Source of the DNA: Archegozetes longisetosus
Taxonomy: Eukaryota > Arthropoda > Arachnida > Sarcoptiformes > Trhypochthoniidae
DNA: 64,000 nt
Direction of reading: 5' to 3'
NCBI GenBank assembly: GCA_018873245.2
Contig: JAEMBT020000002.1
Span: forward strand, 4,668,001-4,732,000
Positions within the stretch are counted from its first letter, which is position 1, and every line of letters starts with the position of its first letter. The translations under genes and the position numbers were made by a program. Shown one piece after another: positions 35,001-44,779 of this stretch. The notes below the pieces were generated by a model that searched no databases, was not told the origin of the DNA, and saw only the letters and a program-made list of their open reading frames with translations.

Positions 35001-36317
35001 AAATGAGACCATTAATTGAGGAATGTCTGGAAACATTAATTAAGAACTTGGATAAGATCAGTAAAACCGACGAAGAATCTGATTTAAAGAGACTTTTTGG
35101 AGCTTATAGTATGGAAGTTGTGATTCAGGTGGCGTTCGGGACAAAAGTAGACACACTCTTTGATGAAAACAATCCTATTATAACAAATGCAAGAAAGATA
35201 TTCAATAGGAATGTTAGCCCGAAATTACTTTTATTAATTCTGGTTCCTAAAATTGCGAGACTTTTTAAAATTTCTGTTATCGATGTGAATGTGACTCAAT
35301 TTTTCAGAGATTTCACAATGAAAATCATCGATCAAAGAAAGAAATCAGGTAATAAGAATAAAAGAGTGGATTTCCTTCAGCTTATGTTAGAAGCCATTGA
35401 AAACAATAATCCAGATAATTTGGATAATGATGAAAATGATAAAAATGTCGATGACAAAGATGACGGTAAATATTCTGAGCAAAACATAGTTCCCCAAAAT
35501 AAGAGTGAGTCTAATATGCTCTTTGTTTTTTGCGTTGGCTTAAAAATTTTCTAATCTATTCAATGCAGCGCTTACAAATGATGAATTTGTGGCACAGTGT
35601 GTTTTATTCTTTATGGCTGGTTATGACACAACTGCTTCAACTATATCATTTGCTATTCATAATCTGGCGTGTAATCCTGAAGCACAAGAAAAGTTATACG
35701 AAGAGGCAAAAACAATTTTCGGATCAGATGTTAGTCAAAATAATATAATTTGAACAGAAAATAAATGATTTTCATATTTGTAGAAAGAAGTCGATTACGA
35801 TGTCGTTCATTCATTGAAATATTTGGATTCAGTTGTGATGGAATCACTTCGTTTATACCCTCCGGCGATATTCGTAGAAAGAATGGCGAGTGAGGATTAC
35901 GTCATCGGGAGTACAGGTATCAAAGTGAAAAAAGGACAACTCGTTCACTTTCCCACTTATGCAATGCATAGAGATCCTGAAAACTTTGACGAACCCGATT
36001 CATTTAAACCCGAAAGGTTTTTTCCTGAGAATCGAACTCATCATCCGTACTCTCTTTTGCCATTTGGTGCTGGACCGAGAAATTGTCTCGGTATGAGATT
36101 AGCTCTACTTGAAGCCAAGTTAGCTATCATTCATAGCATTTACAAATTCAAGTTTTCACGCGGACCAAAGACTGTGGTACTTCATAAGCATCTTAGTTTA
36201 TTATATTAAAATTTTCAATGAAATTTGATTTTCTGTTGACAGCATCCCCCGAATTGCTATATGGGTGGAGGAGTACTTGTTCCTAAAGAAATTATGATTA
36301 AAGTGGAAAGACGTTAA
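32006..36317 (+). CDS. Cytochrome P450, CYP3A-like, array copy F, complete
   Basis: Exons 32006-32091, 34582-34813, 34883-35504, 35569-35729, 35784-36176 and 36243-36317 give 522 aa. Residues 4-28 form the hydrophobic signal anchor, followed by the hinge GVPTASV. WKRVR is at 128-132 (C-helix, heme propionate contact). The acidic linker is about 272-312 (NNNPDNLDNDENDKNVDD). AGYDTT at 330-335 is the I-helix oxygen-activation motif, ExxR is 387-390, PERF is 443-446, and the heme loop FGAGPRNCLG is 461-470 with Cys468 as thiolate ligand. Length is normal for a microsomal P450; the family is CYP3A-like, with an unknown subfamily. It was probably made by tandem duplication with C and E. A variant poly(A) signal ATTAAA lies at 36372-36377. 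Intron 1 holds a nested palindromic element (33225-34525). Confidence 0.93.
33225..34525. mobile_element. Large palindromic element in intron 1 of copy F, itself hit by a second element
   Basis: The two outer ends (TGAAACTTTACTTCAAAAAT and, reverse complemented, TGAAACTTTATTTGAAAAAT) start arms that pair over about 350 bases once the inner 489-bp insertion is removed. In the centre two further hairpins are seen: around gagtcgagatcgagcttaag (34078-34097, with its complement near 34011-34033) and around aactttaacttttcatat (34158-34178 with 34217-34237). The equivalent stretch of copies C and D is uninterrupted. There is no coding sequence. The terminal target duplication is unclear. Confidence 0.7.
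33410..33898. mobile_element. Inner TA-flanked MITE inserted in the palindromic element
   Basis: The ends TCGGAATAATAGCATTAGGG and (reverse complement) TCGGAGAAATACCATTAAGG are bordered by TA (33408-33409, 33899-33900). The subterminal word CACCATTAAGGGACA is repeated at both ends. An internal hairpin lies at 33467-33550. The uninterrupted partner sequence is in the right arm of the host palindrome (near 34340), which proves the order of insertion. Confidence 0.75.
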
Positions 36318-37272
36318 TGCTATGAAGACATCATTAATAATTTACTTTTCGTAATTCCTTTTTAGATTTTGATTAAAGCTTTTATATCGATTGTCTACAT
36401 TTTGTTCTTATAGTATATATATTTGGTTCTGAATTAAGCAAACGATTTGTCCAAACTTAATAGTAATAAGTGTCTTATAATCAAACTTTTTACATTAATA
36501 GAAACTTCATGATTAAAGACTAACTATGACAGTCATATCGAAATATATATTGTAGATTCCTGTAAAAACATGATAGAATTTGAAACAATAAACCATAATA
36601 TCTCAGAATTTGAATTAATGTTTGAAAATTAACTTTGGATTTAAATAGTTTTCATACCGAAGTACCAAATCATAATACTCTGATTCACATAGCTAAATTA
36701 TTTATGCTTTAAACGGCATTGTAAAAATTTGGGAAATTAAAAATGAGACTTTAAAACGTTACCACAAGTGTTCACACTCAATCTATTTTGCTTCATAAAT
36801 GATTCATAACCCTAAATATTTCTACAGAGATGATATGTGAACACTTGTAATATGCCTAAAGATCCAAAATTAAGCTTTATTGGAAAAGAGGCATATCTCC
36901 TGAACCAGTGGGTGTGGCTTAATAATTGTTGCATCAATCAATTTGTATCACCGAGTACTATCGATTTGACTCGAAATCCGAAATTAAATTTAAGTAAAAA
37001 ATATGCTAAAGCGATTTTATTTTCAAAAAATCGACTATGTTGTATATTTAAGCAAAATAAATAAGTTATTTTTGATTGAAGGCATTTAAGAACATTATTA
37101 ATCAGTATCATATTATACTAATAAGTGATTAACATCATTTTTTGAAATATGTGATTGCTATAACATATACTACTAAATTTATCTCTTGGAAGTTATTAAT
37201 TAAAACAATCTTTAAGCTATTTAAATTATTTTGAAGATATTGAAGTAGTTGAAGATAAAAATAAGGTATTAA

Positions 37273-37695
37273 AATCATAATGTTACTTTAATACCAACTT
37301 GTGTTCAATCGTGTCGCACTAACGCAAAGACCTACAATACGTATGTTACTTACAAATCCAATAATAATTCGTTAGCTGCAATTGATAGCTGATTTTGTAC
37401 CTGTAAATGTGGAAAACACACTGTAGGTTGTTGCTCACATGTAGCGACTACAATATATAAGTTAAACCTTGGAAAATATCAAAATTCAGAAAAAATCATA
37501 AAATTATACGCTACAGTCTTTCCTTCTATTCCAATTATTAAAACTAGCCAAAGCAGAGAAGAAATCTCAGATATTAATGAAGCGCAGCAAAATTCAAGAT
37601 TATATCCCAATATTTCAAGTATATCAGCTACAAATAGAATTTCTTCAACAAAATTAACAACTACTATTGAGATAGCTGATCGGTATATTGAATAA
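37273..37695 (+). pseudogene. Transposase C-terminal relic with SWIM-like CxC / CCSH finger
   Basis: An open frame of 141 codons with one internal TGA (37390-37392, where a Trp codon would be one base away). Right after the TGA it reads FCTCKCGKHTVGCCSHVATT. The CxCx(n)CCxH pattern with TVGCCSHVA is, from memory, the conserved tail of a family of eukaryotic DDE-type DNA transposases. The stretch before it (residues TYNTYVTY) fits the beta strands that precede the finger. The tail after the finger is Ser/Ile-rich and ends in TAA at 37693. The catalytic core is not recognisable in the upstream DNA. The exact superfamily is not assigned. Confidence 0.55.
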
Positions 37696-37878
37696 AGATA
37701 CATAATATGAATGAGTTGACGTATGCATACTTCAATGTCTAATGAAATTTTTAAATGATTCTTTACTACAATATTCTTTTAGGCATTTGTTAGTATTAAG
37801 TACTGACAAATCCTAAATCTCAAGGTCATGTGAGTGTTCTCATTGTATGCAGTTTGTCAAGACCTTTCCAACGACATA

Positions 37879-39646
37879 CACCTGACACAGAAATTAGGTT
37901 GACTCGCAAAATCTTTATAACTTTTGACTGGATTAACCGATTTTAAAATTTTTTTCACCAAATTAACCAAGAATAAATGTAATTTGTTTGACTTAAAGGA
38001 AATTTGAGTATCCAAAAAGATAAAAGAGTTATAGTGGTTTGAGTAAAGAATCATATTTTTTTGGTGAGAAAATTCGGTTCAATGCATTATCGCTTATGAA
38101 TACGTCATTTATTGAAGATTTGAGCTGAAATTCGTTCGCATTTATTTCATGCTCGATTTCAATTATAAAAACGAGTTTTACTGCTGAAGAAAGAGAATTG
38201 AAATTTCGATTATTTATTAAATTAAGAGCTCAAAACACCAGTCAGTCGGTGATTATGAGGAGAGTCGGTATGTATTCAATCAGTTGCCAACAAATTATAA
38301 TTATTTCCTTGATTTTAAGGAATTTCAAGACAGACCTTCTATAAATGGAAAGAAATCGATGACAATGAAGAGCCTTTCCTTACGGTTCCACACAATGCTG
38401 GCCGCCATCTTAAGACAACAGCAGAAGGTGACCAAACATTGGCTCTAGCCGCTCTTCACAGCAATTGGGCCGACATCAATGAACTCAAAGAAACACCAAA
38501 ATTGAGAGACAACAAACGGATCCAATCGATTAGTGAGGCCACAATTCGAAATCGTCTCAAAGAACAAGGTTTTTAGATATCTAATGATTTTTTAAAATTA
38601 ATTTTTTTCTGAATTATCAGGAATTAAAAGAAGAGTGGCAACGCAGAAAGAGCTATTGACTGGCATTCATCGTCAAAGAAGACTCCAATATTCGGAACAG
38701 TTTTCTGATTGGAATTTAATCGATTGGTCACGAGTCATATCGCTTGATGAATTCGCTATCTCTTCTGACGAAAGAGGAAAAGTTTATGTCTGGAGGCTGA
38801 ATGAAACACGATTTGATGAGCAGAACATCGCTCTCAGATCCAGAACACACCATTTCAGTGTTTCATTTATTGCTTGGTAACTTAAAATTTTTGATTTTGT
38901 TTTACTAATTTCTGCTTCTTCAGTTTTAGTTTTCATGGAATGGGACCGATATTTCCAGTTGATCGTCTGACAAAAGAGTCCTACACTGAATTTCTGGATA
39001 ATTCTCTGATTCCATACATCCAAACACATTTCGATGATGGAAACGTTTTAATTTTGCACGACAACCATCTGGTGCACAATTCAAATCATGTTAGAGATTG
39101 GATTGGAAATCATGTTGGATTGGAACATCGGGCAACACCAAGATTTTGTTTTATCACATCCAAGGTATTTGAGAATTATTAATTGTCGATTTTTTCTGAT
39201 TTATTGATTTTTCAGTCTTTCTCCTGATTTGAAACCCGTTGAGAATGTTGGCTCAATTTTGAAGCATTTGGTTCGAGAAGAGACTTGTTGAGTGCTCTCA
39301 GTAGAGCACGTGCAAAGCTATCGAACCCTACTTATAGGGGTTACTTAATAGATTTGTTGGAATAGATGCCTCGCAGACTCGAGGCTGTTCGTTTGTCACA
39401 GGGGGGTCACATAAGATACTGAAATTTTTAAATAAATTCAATAAATTATTTGTTTTTCTCTTAATATTTCTACTTTTTCATTTGAACTGGAATATTTTGT
39501 CTTCCATATTTTATTTTCAAAAATGAGTTACATTTTAAGGAATTACATTTATTCTTGGTTAATTTGGTGAAAAAATGTTCAAAATCGGTTAATCCAGTCA
39601 AAATTTATAAAGATTTTGCGAGTCAACTTAATTTCTGCGTCAGGTG
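37879..39646 (+). mobile_element. Tc1-like element with ~108-bp inverted repeats and an intron-containing transposase
   Basis: Complete element of 1768 bp with TA on both sides (37877-37878, 39647-39648). The ends CACCTGACACAGAAATTAGG and (reverse complement) CACCTGACGCAGAAATTAAG begin inverted repeats of about 108 bases (37879-37987 and 39540-39646) with few mismatches, so it is fairly young. It lies inside the older 3.8-kb transposon. The single gene is described separately. Confidence 0.92.
38129..39422 (+). pseudogene. Tc1-like transposase with four short spliceosomal introns, C-terminus broken
   Basis: Role: DDE transposase of the surrounding element. Reading is continuous only if introns 38268-38319 (GTATGT...AAG), 38569-38620, 38877-38923 and 39165-39215 are removed (52, 52, 47 and 51 bp). 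Across intron 1 the helix-turn-helix reads VGISRQTFYKWKE, and across intron 2 RLKEQGIKRRVATQ. The RNase H fold has VISLDEFAISSDE (first Asp), LILHDNHLVHNS (second Asp) and SPDLKPVEN (third acid, Glu). After intron 4 one base appears to be missing in a T run, and further stops occur before the closing MPRRLEAVRLSQGGHIRY (39366-39419). The N-terminus has no clear ATG; the frame is open from 38129. The copy is therefore probably inactive. Introns inside Tc1-type transposases are uncommon. Confidence 0.8.
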
Positions 39647-39920
39647 TATATATATATGTTACATGCGATCTACTCTCGGGGGCGAAGACTGGTATTTTTG
39701 AGCCACATGTAACCTCTTTTTAGGGTTTTTCTTGGGATTGCGTCTATTACGCTGTTAGCTACTTAACACAGTAAACTCTCGATATTTGTACAATTAATAA
39801 AATTAAATAAAAAAATTTAATTAATCAATGAACATTATACAAATACAATTATCACAAATATTAATGTTAGAAATTGTGTCGGACACTCATGAGATCTTAC
39901 AAAACTTTCTAATGTAAAAC

Positions 39921-39942
39921 ATATATATATATATATATATAT
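39921..39942. repeat. (AT)n microsatellite
   Basis: About eleven AT units in a row. A second, imperfect AT run follows at about 40042-40063. Confidence 0.9.
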
Positions 39943-40265
39943 CAGACTTTTACAATTTTCAAAACTCTAATGCATTAGGTCATTGATTTAGGGAATAGTA
40001 CAGAACAAAGTTCTGTACTATTGCGTAAAACTTTTCATTACATATATCATATATATATATATATGGTTTAGTGATCAAAATCTGTGATCAGAAGCCAAAA
40101 GACAAACGTCACTCGTTCGTAAATTTAAGGTCATAGGTCATCATGTGTGGTATAGTTAAACTTAGCTTGACGAGACCTTCCCAACGATATATAATTCGTT
40201 GGTATAGATTAGTAGAAATACTACAACATACTTTCAGATATTTCTTTGTATTAAGTCTGGACAAC

Positions 40266-42454
40266 TCATTTAGTAACTTATCTTTAGAATAATTCAAGTT
40301 GCTCTTTGTGTAAAATCCAAACATTAATTATTGAATTTGCATCAGAAAATAAACAAGTTAGTAGTTATATCTTGGCTGGAATCTCTTTATGTCTATTTTC
40401 TCATATAACATGATTAAATAGTGTTTTGAACCAACTCTGGACTAATACCAAAAAGCTACTTTGTCTCGTTCTCACTTATCACTGAATCATAATTTTGTTA
40501 TAATCAATAATATTGGTCATAAGAATATGTCTTGGTAGATTGCGCCACATATAACTTATGAGTTGAAGTTGAGATATGTTCATTAAGTCTTTATAATAAG
40601 GATTTGATGCAGTGTACACTCAATTTTTCTGTGTTTGATTTGATGCATTACAAGCAAATCCACTCACTCTACTCATAAGAATAATATTTCAATCAATAAT
40701 ATTACTTATAAAATAAATATGATTTAATCGCCAGCGAATAATTTTTTTACATCAGTTTCTATCCTAAACTAAACATGTTTTAGGAATTTCCAGTTTTTAA
40801 GAATTGAAGTTTGAAATTTTTCAAGCTATTAATTTCAATATTTTGTGACAAGTCTTTAAAATTGAGAACTGATTTATTGTTTTCATAACGTACTTTTGCA
40901 TCAAAAACAGTCTCAAACTCTCAATATAAATATTGAGATGCTTTTTGATATATATTTCTTTTTTTAATATTTTGTTCTTAAAATATTTTCAAATATGTAA
41001 AAGCCAAACAAAAGTTCCATTGATTTTGTAAGAATTAGATGAAATGAGCGAATAAGTTGATGCTATGTTTTATTCTTGACTATTTGTTGGCTATTTCATT
41101 CTTTGCAAACAGTTCTATAACAAAGTATAGACTTAATGAACTGATACTAATTCAATTTGTATTTGCGGTCAGTGTCTTTGGGGATTTGGACAATGGAAAC
41201 AAATGTTTTTTTCACGACCTTTAGGTTGGCAGCATTTCATTCAATTAATGAAAATAATTGGTTTGCGAACAATTTCTTATTAATAAATAGCACATTTGAT
41301 TGGTTGCGTTCAGTGTAGTGAATATGATCTAATTTTGTTGATGAGGTTTCTCCCACTCTTCATTTCGAACTTCTATTTCATAGCCATATAGTATGATCAG
41401 GATGTGAGAAAATACATCTCACTCATTTTCAGTAAATATCTTCAGCTTCACTTCAATTCAATGTAGACTTCATGTTTTATTCATTTATTCATTTGCACTC
41501 TTAAGATAATACATTTAATATTTGAATCATCTTTAAGAATAATTAATTCTCAACTTAATCCTAATAACCTGACTTTAAATAAATTGAATTTTATCTGATA
41601 TAAATCTAAAATTAGTAAGATATTTCATTAGAAGTATTGAGACTGTTTAAAGATTCTCAGCGCACATAGTTTGTCCTTATTTTGATGTATTAGAGCTCAA
41701 TTCTTGTAATTCCCAAACGAAACAGTTGTGAAAAAGATCTCAACTGACAAATTAATTGCATGAAAAGGACTAAACACTCGTAAGACTTCGATTGAATTAC
41801 TTTTCTGACCAATCACTATAAATAACTTTTATTTGTTCATACGAATGTTATTAAACCTGACAAGTGTGCCAAAATTCTCAAGCCTCCTACTATCGAAACT
41901 TCATTATATAGTATTGGATGCCAACTTTTGAATTACTATTTCCCCGTATATTATACATGATTTTATGTGCGAGGAAAAAGACTTCAATACAGTATTTATG
42001 TTGAACTACTAGGAACATTATTCAGGCACTCAACAATCATAGATGGATTTGATAAAATTGATAGTTTGTTCGCCCTGCTTTCACGTATTAGTATAAGAGC
42101 GAAATGTTTTTTTAAGCTAAAATTCAAAAGCTCTTTGAGTATTGAAAGAATTCTGATTCATCTTTTGATCTAAAGTTTGATTCAGAAGAAACTAAACTTT
42201 TTTCAGAAAAGTCTAGTACTCTACTTATTATTCAATGAATCAATAATGTTTGTTGGCTTTGCTTTGGATTACTTGATTTCAATGAAATTCTTACTTTCTA
42301 GCTATCATATCTTACTTTTGCGCTCATCCTTTAATACTTTTGAATTTGAATGTTTTTATATTTAAGCTGAGCGCGCTCTCGCTTCAAACAGTTAGGTGCT
42401 ACTTTCACCTTAACATTCAAACTTAGCTTTAAGATAAATTGATGTAGTCTTAAG
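40266..42454. other. End of the duplicated P450 flank, then intergenic DNA before the kinase
   Basis: 40266 to about 40,600 is the last piece of the P450 3' flank unit (homologous to 19005-19280). From there to the kinase no gene is supported. Frames of 62-68 codons at 41967-42173 and 42177-42365 lack recognisable domains. Confidence 0.45.
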
Positions 42455-42556
42455 ATGGGCACAATTTGGTCATATTGCTGTTGTGACCTTACTGGAGATG
42501 ATTCAACTACAGGCAAGAAGAAAAGAGAAAGAAAAAGAAAGGAAAATCGACCTTAA
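42455..42556 (+). CDS. Possible 33-codon leader frame or displaced N-terminus of the kinase
   Basis: Opens with MGTIWSYCCCDLTGDD. Gly2 and Ser6 match the MGxxxS N-myristoylation pattern, and three adjacent Cys could be palmitoylated. A Lys/Arg-rich stretch follows and the frame ends at TAA 42554. It overlaps the kinase open frame, which lies one base away and has no ATG upstream of its kinase domain. It may be a small peptide, an upstream ORF, or the true N-terminus of the kinase separated by one missing base in the A-rich run 42511-42546. No intron fits in the overlap. Confidence 0.4.
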   Translation: MGTIWSYCCCDLTGDDSTTGKKKRERKRKENRP

Positions 42557-43599
42557 GAAATTTCCCATCCGATGTCAACTGGCAAGACTTGTCATCAATC
42601 ACACCATCAGAAATACCTGATAATGCTTTCACTCAAGAATTCAAAGTTCCATCTGATGATTACCCGACAGAAGACTCGGTTTTTAAGACACGAGGATATG
42701 ACGGAAACTGGAAGTCAGACAGAAAAATGAGCGATTATATTGGAAATGGAACCTTTGGTTGGGTTTATAAAGTAGTCAGAATTCAAGACGGATCGGAACT
42801 TGCCTGTAAAGTGATTGATTTGATTGATCATCAGATCGATGGCCGTGACGAACAAAAGATATCTGATCTTAAAAATGAAATTTGGGTACTATCCAAAGTG
42901 AAACACAAGAATATCATTTCGTTATTCGATCACTTTATTATCAATAACAAGAGCTACATATTTATGGAATTAGCTAATGGTGGAAACCTTCATCAAGAAG
43001 TTAAGAAATCGTGGCCATTCAAAGAGTTAGAAATAAAGGGATATTTTTCACAAATAACCTTAGCCATAAATCATTTGCATCGAAATAAAATGGCACATAA
43101 AGACCTAAAACTGGCTAACGTATTGATTTGTGTGGAAAATAAGAGAAAAGTACTTAAATTAACAGATTTTGGTTTAAGTCGTGTTGCGTTTAAAGGACAG
43201 AGAGTAGTAAGAAACAGAAATCCAGAGGGAACTCTTAACTATATGTCACCACAAATCTTGAAACTTTATTTGAGAAAAAAAGTTAAAGAACCCGAAAAGC
43301 TTGGAAAATTCACAGAATTTGATCCTTTTTGCGCTGATATCTGGGCATTGGGTGTTTGTCTCTATGTTCTGGTCAATAAAGTAAACCCATATAAAGTAAC
43401 TAAAGATGCGGAAAGACTGATGAATTGCATGTATAACGATCAAATAAATAAAAACTATAGACCAATCACGCATAAAATCGGCAAAGAACTGAAAGACCTG
43501 ATCGATTCAATGCTAGAGCCTAACTATAATCTTAGAATAACAATGGACGGCATAAGAAGGCATCCTTGGCTTATCGGATACTGTACTGAATCTGAATAA
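42502..43599 (+). CDS. Ser/Thr protein kinase, CAMK/TSSK-like, single exon
   Basis: Phosphotransferase. The open frame runs from 42502 to TAA at 43597 without an ATG before 42727, so the start is unresolved. Numbering from codon 42589: the segment RGYDGNW precedes the glycine loop GNGTFGWV (52-59), ATP lysine in LACKV (Lys74), alpha-C Glu97, MELANGG hinge region (126-132), catalytic loop HKDLKLAN (170-177, Asp172), DFG 193-195, DIWALG 250-255 and a closing RxxxxGIRRHPW. Two departures: the usual HRD Arg is Lys, and the APE motif reads SPQ. TSSKs share the RGY start and short length, and act in male germ cells in many animals. Whether that holds here is inference. An insertion (KKVKEPEKLGKFTEFDP) lies before the DIW Asp. 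Confidence 0.82.
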   Translation, partial: FNYRQEEKRKKKKGKSTLRNFPSDVNWQDLSSITPSEIPDNAFTQEFKVPSDDYPTEDSVFKTRGYDGNWKSDRKMSDYIGNGTFGWVYKVVRIQDGSELACKVIDLIDHQIDGRDEQKISDLKNEIWVLSKVKHKNIISLFDHFIINNKSYIFMELANGGNLHQEVKKSWPFKELEIKGYFSQITLAINHLHRNKMAHKDLKLANVLICVENKRKVLKLTDFGLSRVAFKGQRVVRNRNPEGTLNYMSPQILKLYLRKKVKEPEKLGKFTEFDPFCADIWALGVCLYVLVNKVNPYKVTKDAERLMNCMYNDQINKNYRPITHKIGKELKDLIDSMLEPNYNLRITMDGIRRHPWLIGYCTESE

Positions 43600-43607
43600 T
43601 AGATTGT

Positions 43608-43613
43608 AATAAA
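43608..43613 (+). terminator. Poly(A) signal AATAAA of the kinase gene
   Basis: AATAAA begins nine bases after the kinase stop codon, on the sense strand. A short 3' UTR is implied. Confidence 0.5.
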
Positions 43614-43888
43614 TTAATATATATACTTTAATAGAAATGGTAATATAATTTGTTAATGAAGTTTTTTAAAGTCATTTAATTGTTAGGCTAGAATTGAAGC
43701 CTCATTCAAGTAAGCAAATATTGATTAAAATATAAATTCCAAAGTATTAAGTATTACTAGGATTTTTATGCATTAAAACAACTGTTTCTTACTTTTCACA
43801 TTAAATGAAAATGTGATAATATTTGTGAACCCTTAAATAAGATTTGGAGTAGTAAAATTCTTTTCCTTCGATCCAATTTATTTTCAGC

Positions 43889-44706
43889 TAGTGAAGAGCA
43901 TAAGCTAACTGTGAGCTGAGCTGCACTGCTCTTGAAGCTCAATTTTAGCTGTCTTCGAGCTTATAAGCTCGAGCTCTAAACTCAGCTTATTTGAAGATGA
44001 TTTATTTAATAGAGCCAAAACAATATTAACTGTAAAATGGTAATAAATATTGAACTGCCTCTCATATGTTAGCAGAATAGGCATTAAATAATGTCTATCG
44101 AATTGAACGATGAGATGCATTCCTGATTTGTGAATCATTGTTTTCAAAATAGATTTCATTTTAAACTGAAATTTAATGCAATAACTGTTTATTTGAAGAG
44201 AGAATTAGTGATGCCTTAGGCACTAAAAGTTATATTATTTCTTTTCGCTGCTTAAATCTCTTCATATTCGAAAATAAGATAATCTCTAATAATTTTCGAA
44301 GGTTGTTCAAAATGAGAAAAAATTGTTATTTGAAACTATTATTAAAATGACTTGACGAGAAAGTGAGATACAATCAGAAGACTCACAATTACTGATAAGT
44401 GACACCGATGTCGAAGTTTGAATTCATTGTTCAAACTTTACAATCACAACTAATGTATTTTTGCAGAAATACTTCATCATAACTTGAAATAAATACTTGT
44501 TATAAAGATTAATACTCATTATTTTAATTTTCAACTTTTTTACATTAGCTCAGCAGCGCAGCGAACAGTTTGGATCTGGGCTTCTTAGCACAAGCGCAGC
44601 TCAAGCCAAATTTGGTGAAAGTGCGGCTCAAAGCTCAAAAATTCTGAGCTGCGCTTATAGAAGTTCGAGCTTGAAGCTTAAGATTCCGGACCAATGTTCT
44701 TCACTA
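43889..44706. mobile_element. Non-autonomous hAT element with AGCTC-word ends
   Basis: Identical 8-bp flanks ttttcagc (43881-43888, 44707-44714). The ends TAGTGAAGAGCATAAGC and (reverse complement) TAGTGAAGAACATTGG are inverted. About 100 bases at each end are degenerate repeats of an AGCTCGAGCTT-like word. It is homologous over most of its length to the hAT copy at 62702-63860. The interior is noncoding. Confidence 0.85.
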
Positions 44707-44779
44707 TTTTCAGCTATACATCTAATTCAAAACTTTAAATATTCAAATTCTTTACTATTAGGTTGTAAATATAATCCAG

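Larger units (their letters stand above)
36447..40265. mobile_element. Old 3.8-kb DNA transposon remnant 3' of copy F, with nested Tc1-like element
   Basis: The P450 3' flank unit is broken at about 36445 and resumes at about 40266. The ends TTTGTCCAAACTTAATA and (reverse complement) GTTGTCCAGACTTAATA are inverted. Subtracting the nested Tc1-like element leaves about 2.05 kb. A transposase relic with a CxC...GCCSH zinc-finger-like tail lies at 37273-37695. The exact target duplication is not clear. An (AT)n run at 39921-39942 and a perfect 12-base stem at 39994-40022 lie in its right part. Confidence 0.6.

Noticed and set aside
36837-37064. 75-codon plus frame 3' of copy F
   Set aside because: It lies in the left part of the old 3.8-kb transposon and is not in the frame of its recognisable transposase relic. 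No domain is visible.
41967-42365. Two consecutive plus frames of 68 and 62 codons before the kinase
   Set aside because: They have no domain and no splice link into the kinase frame. I could not support them as upstream exons.
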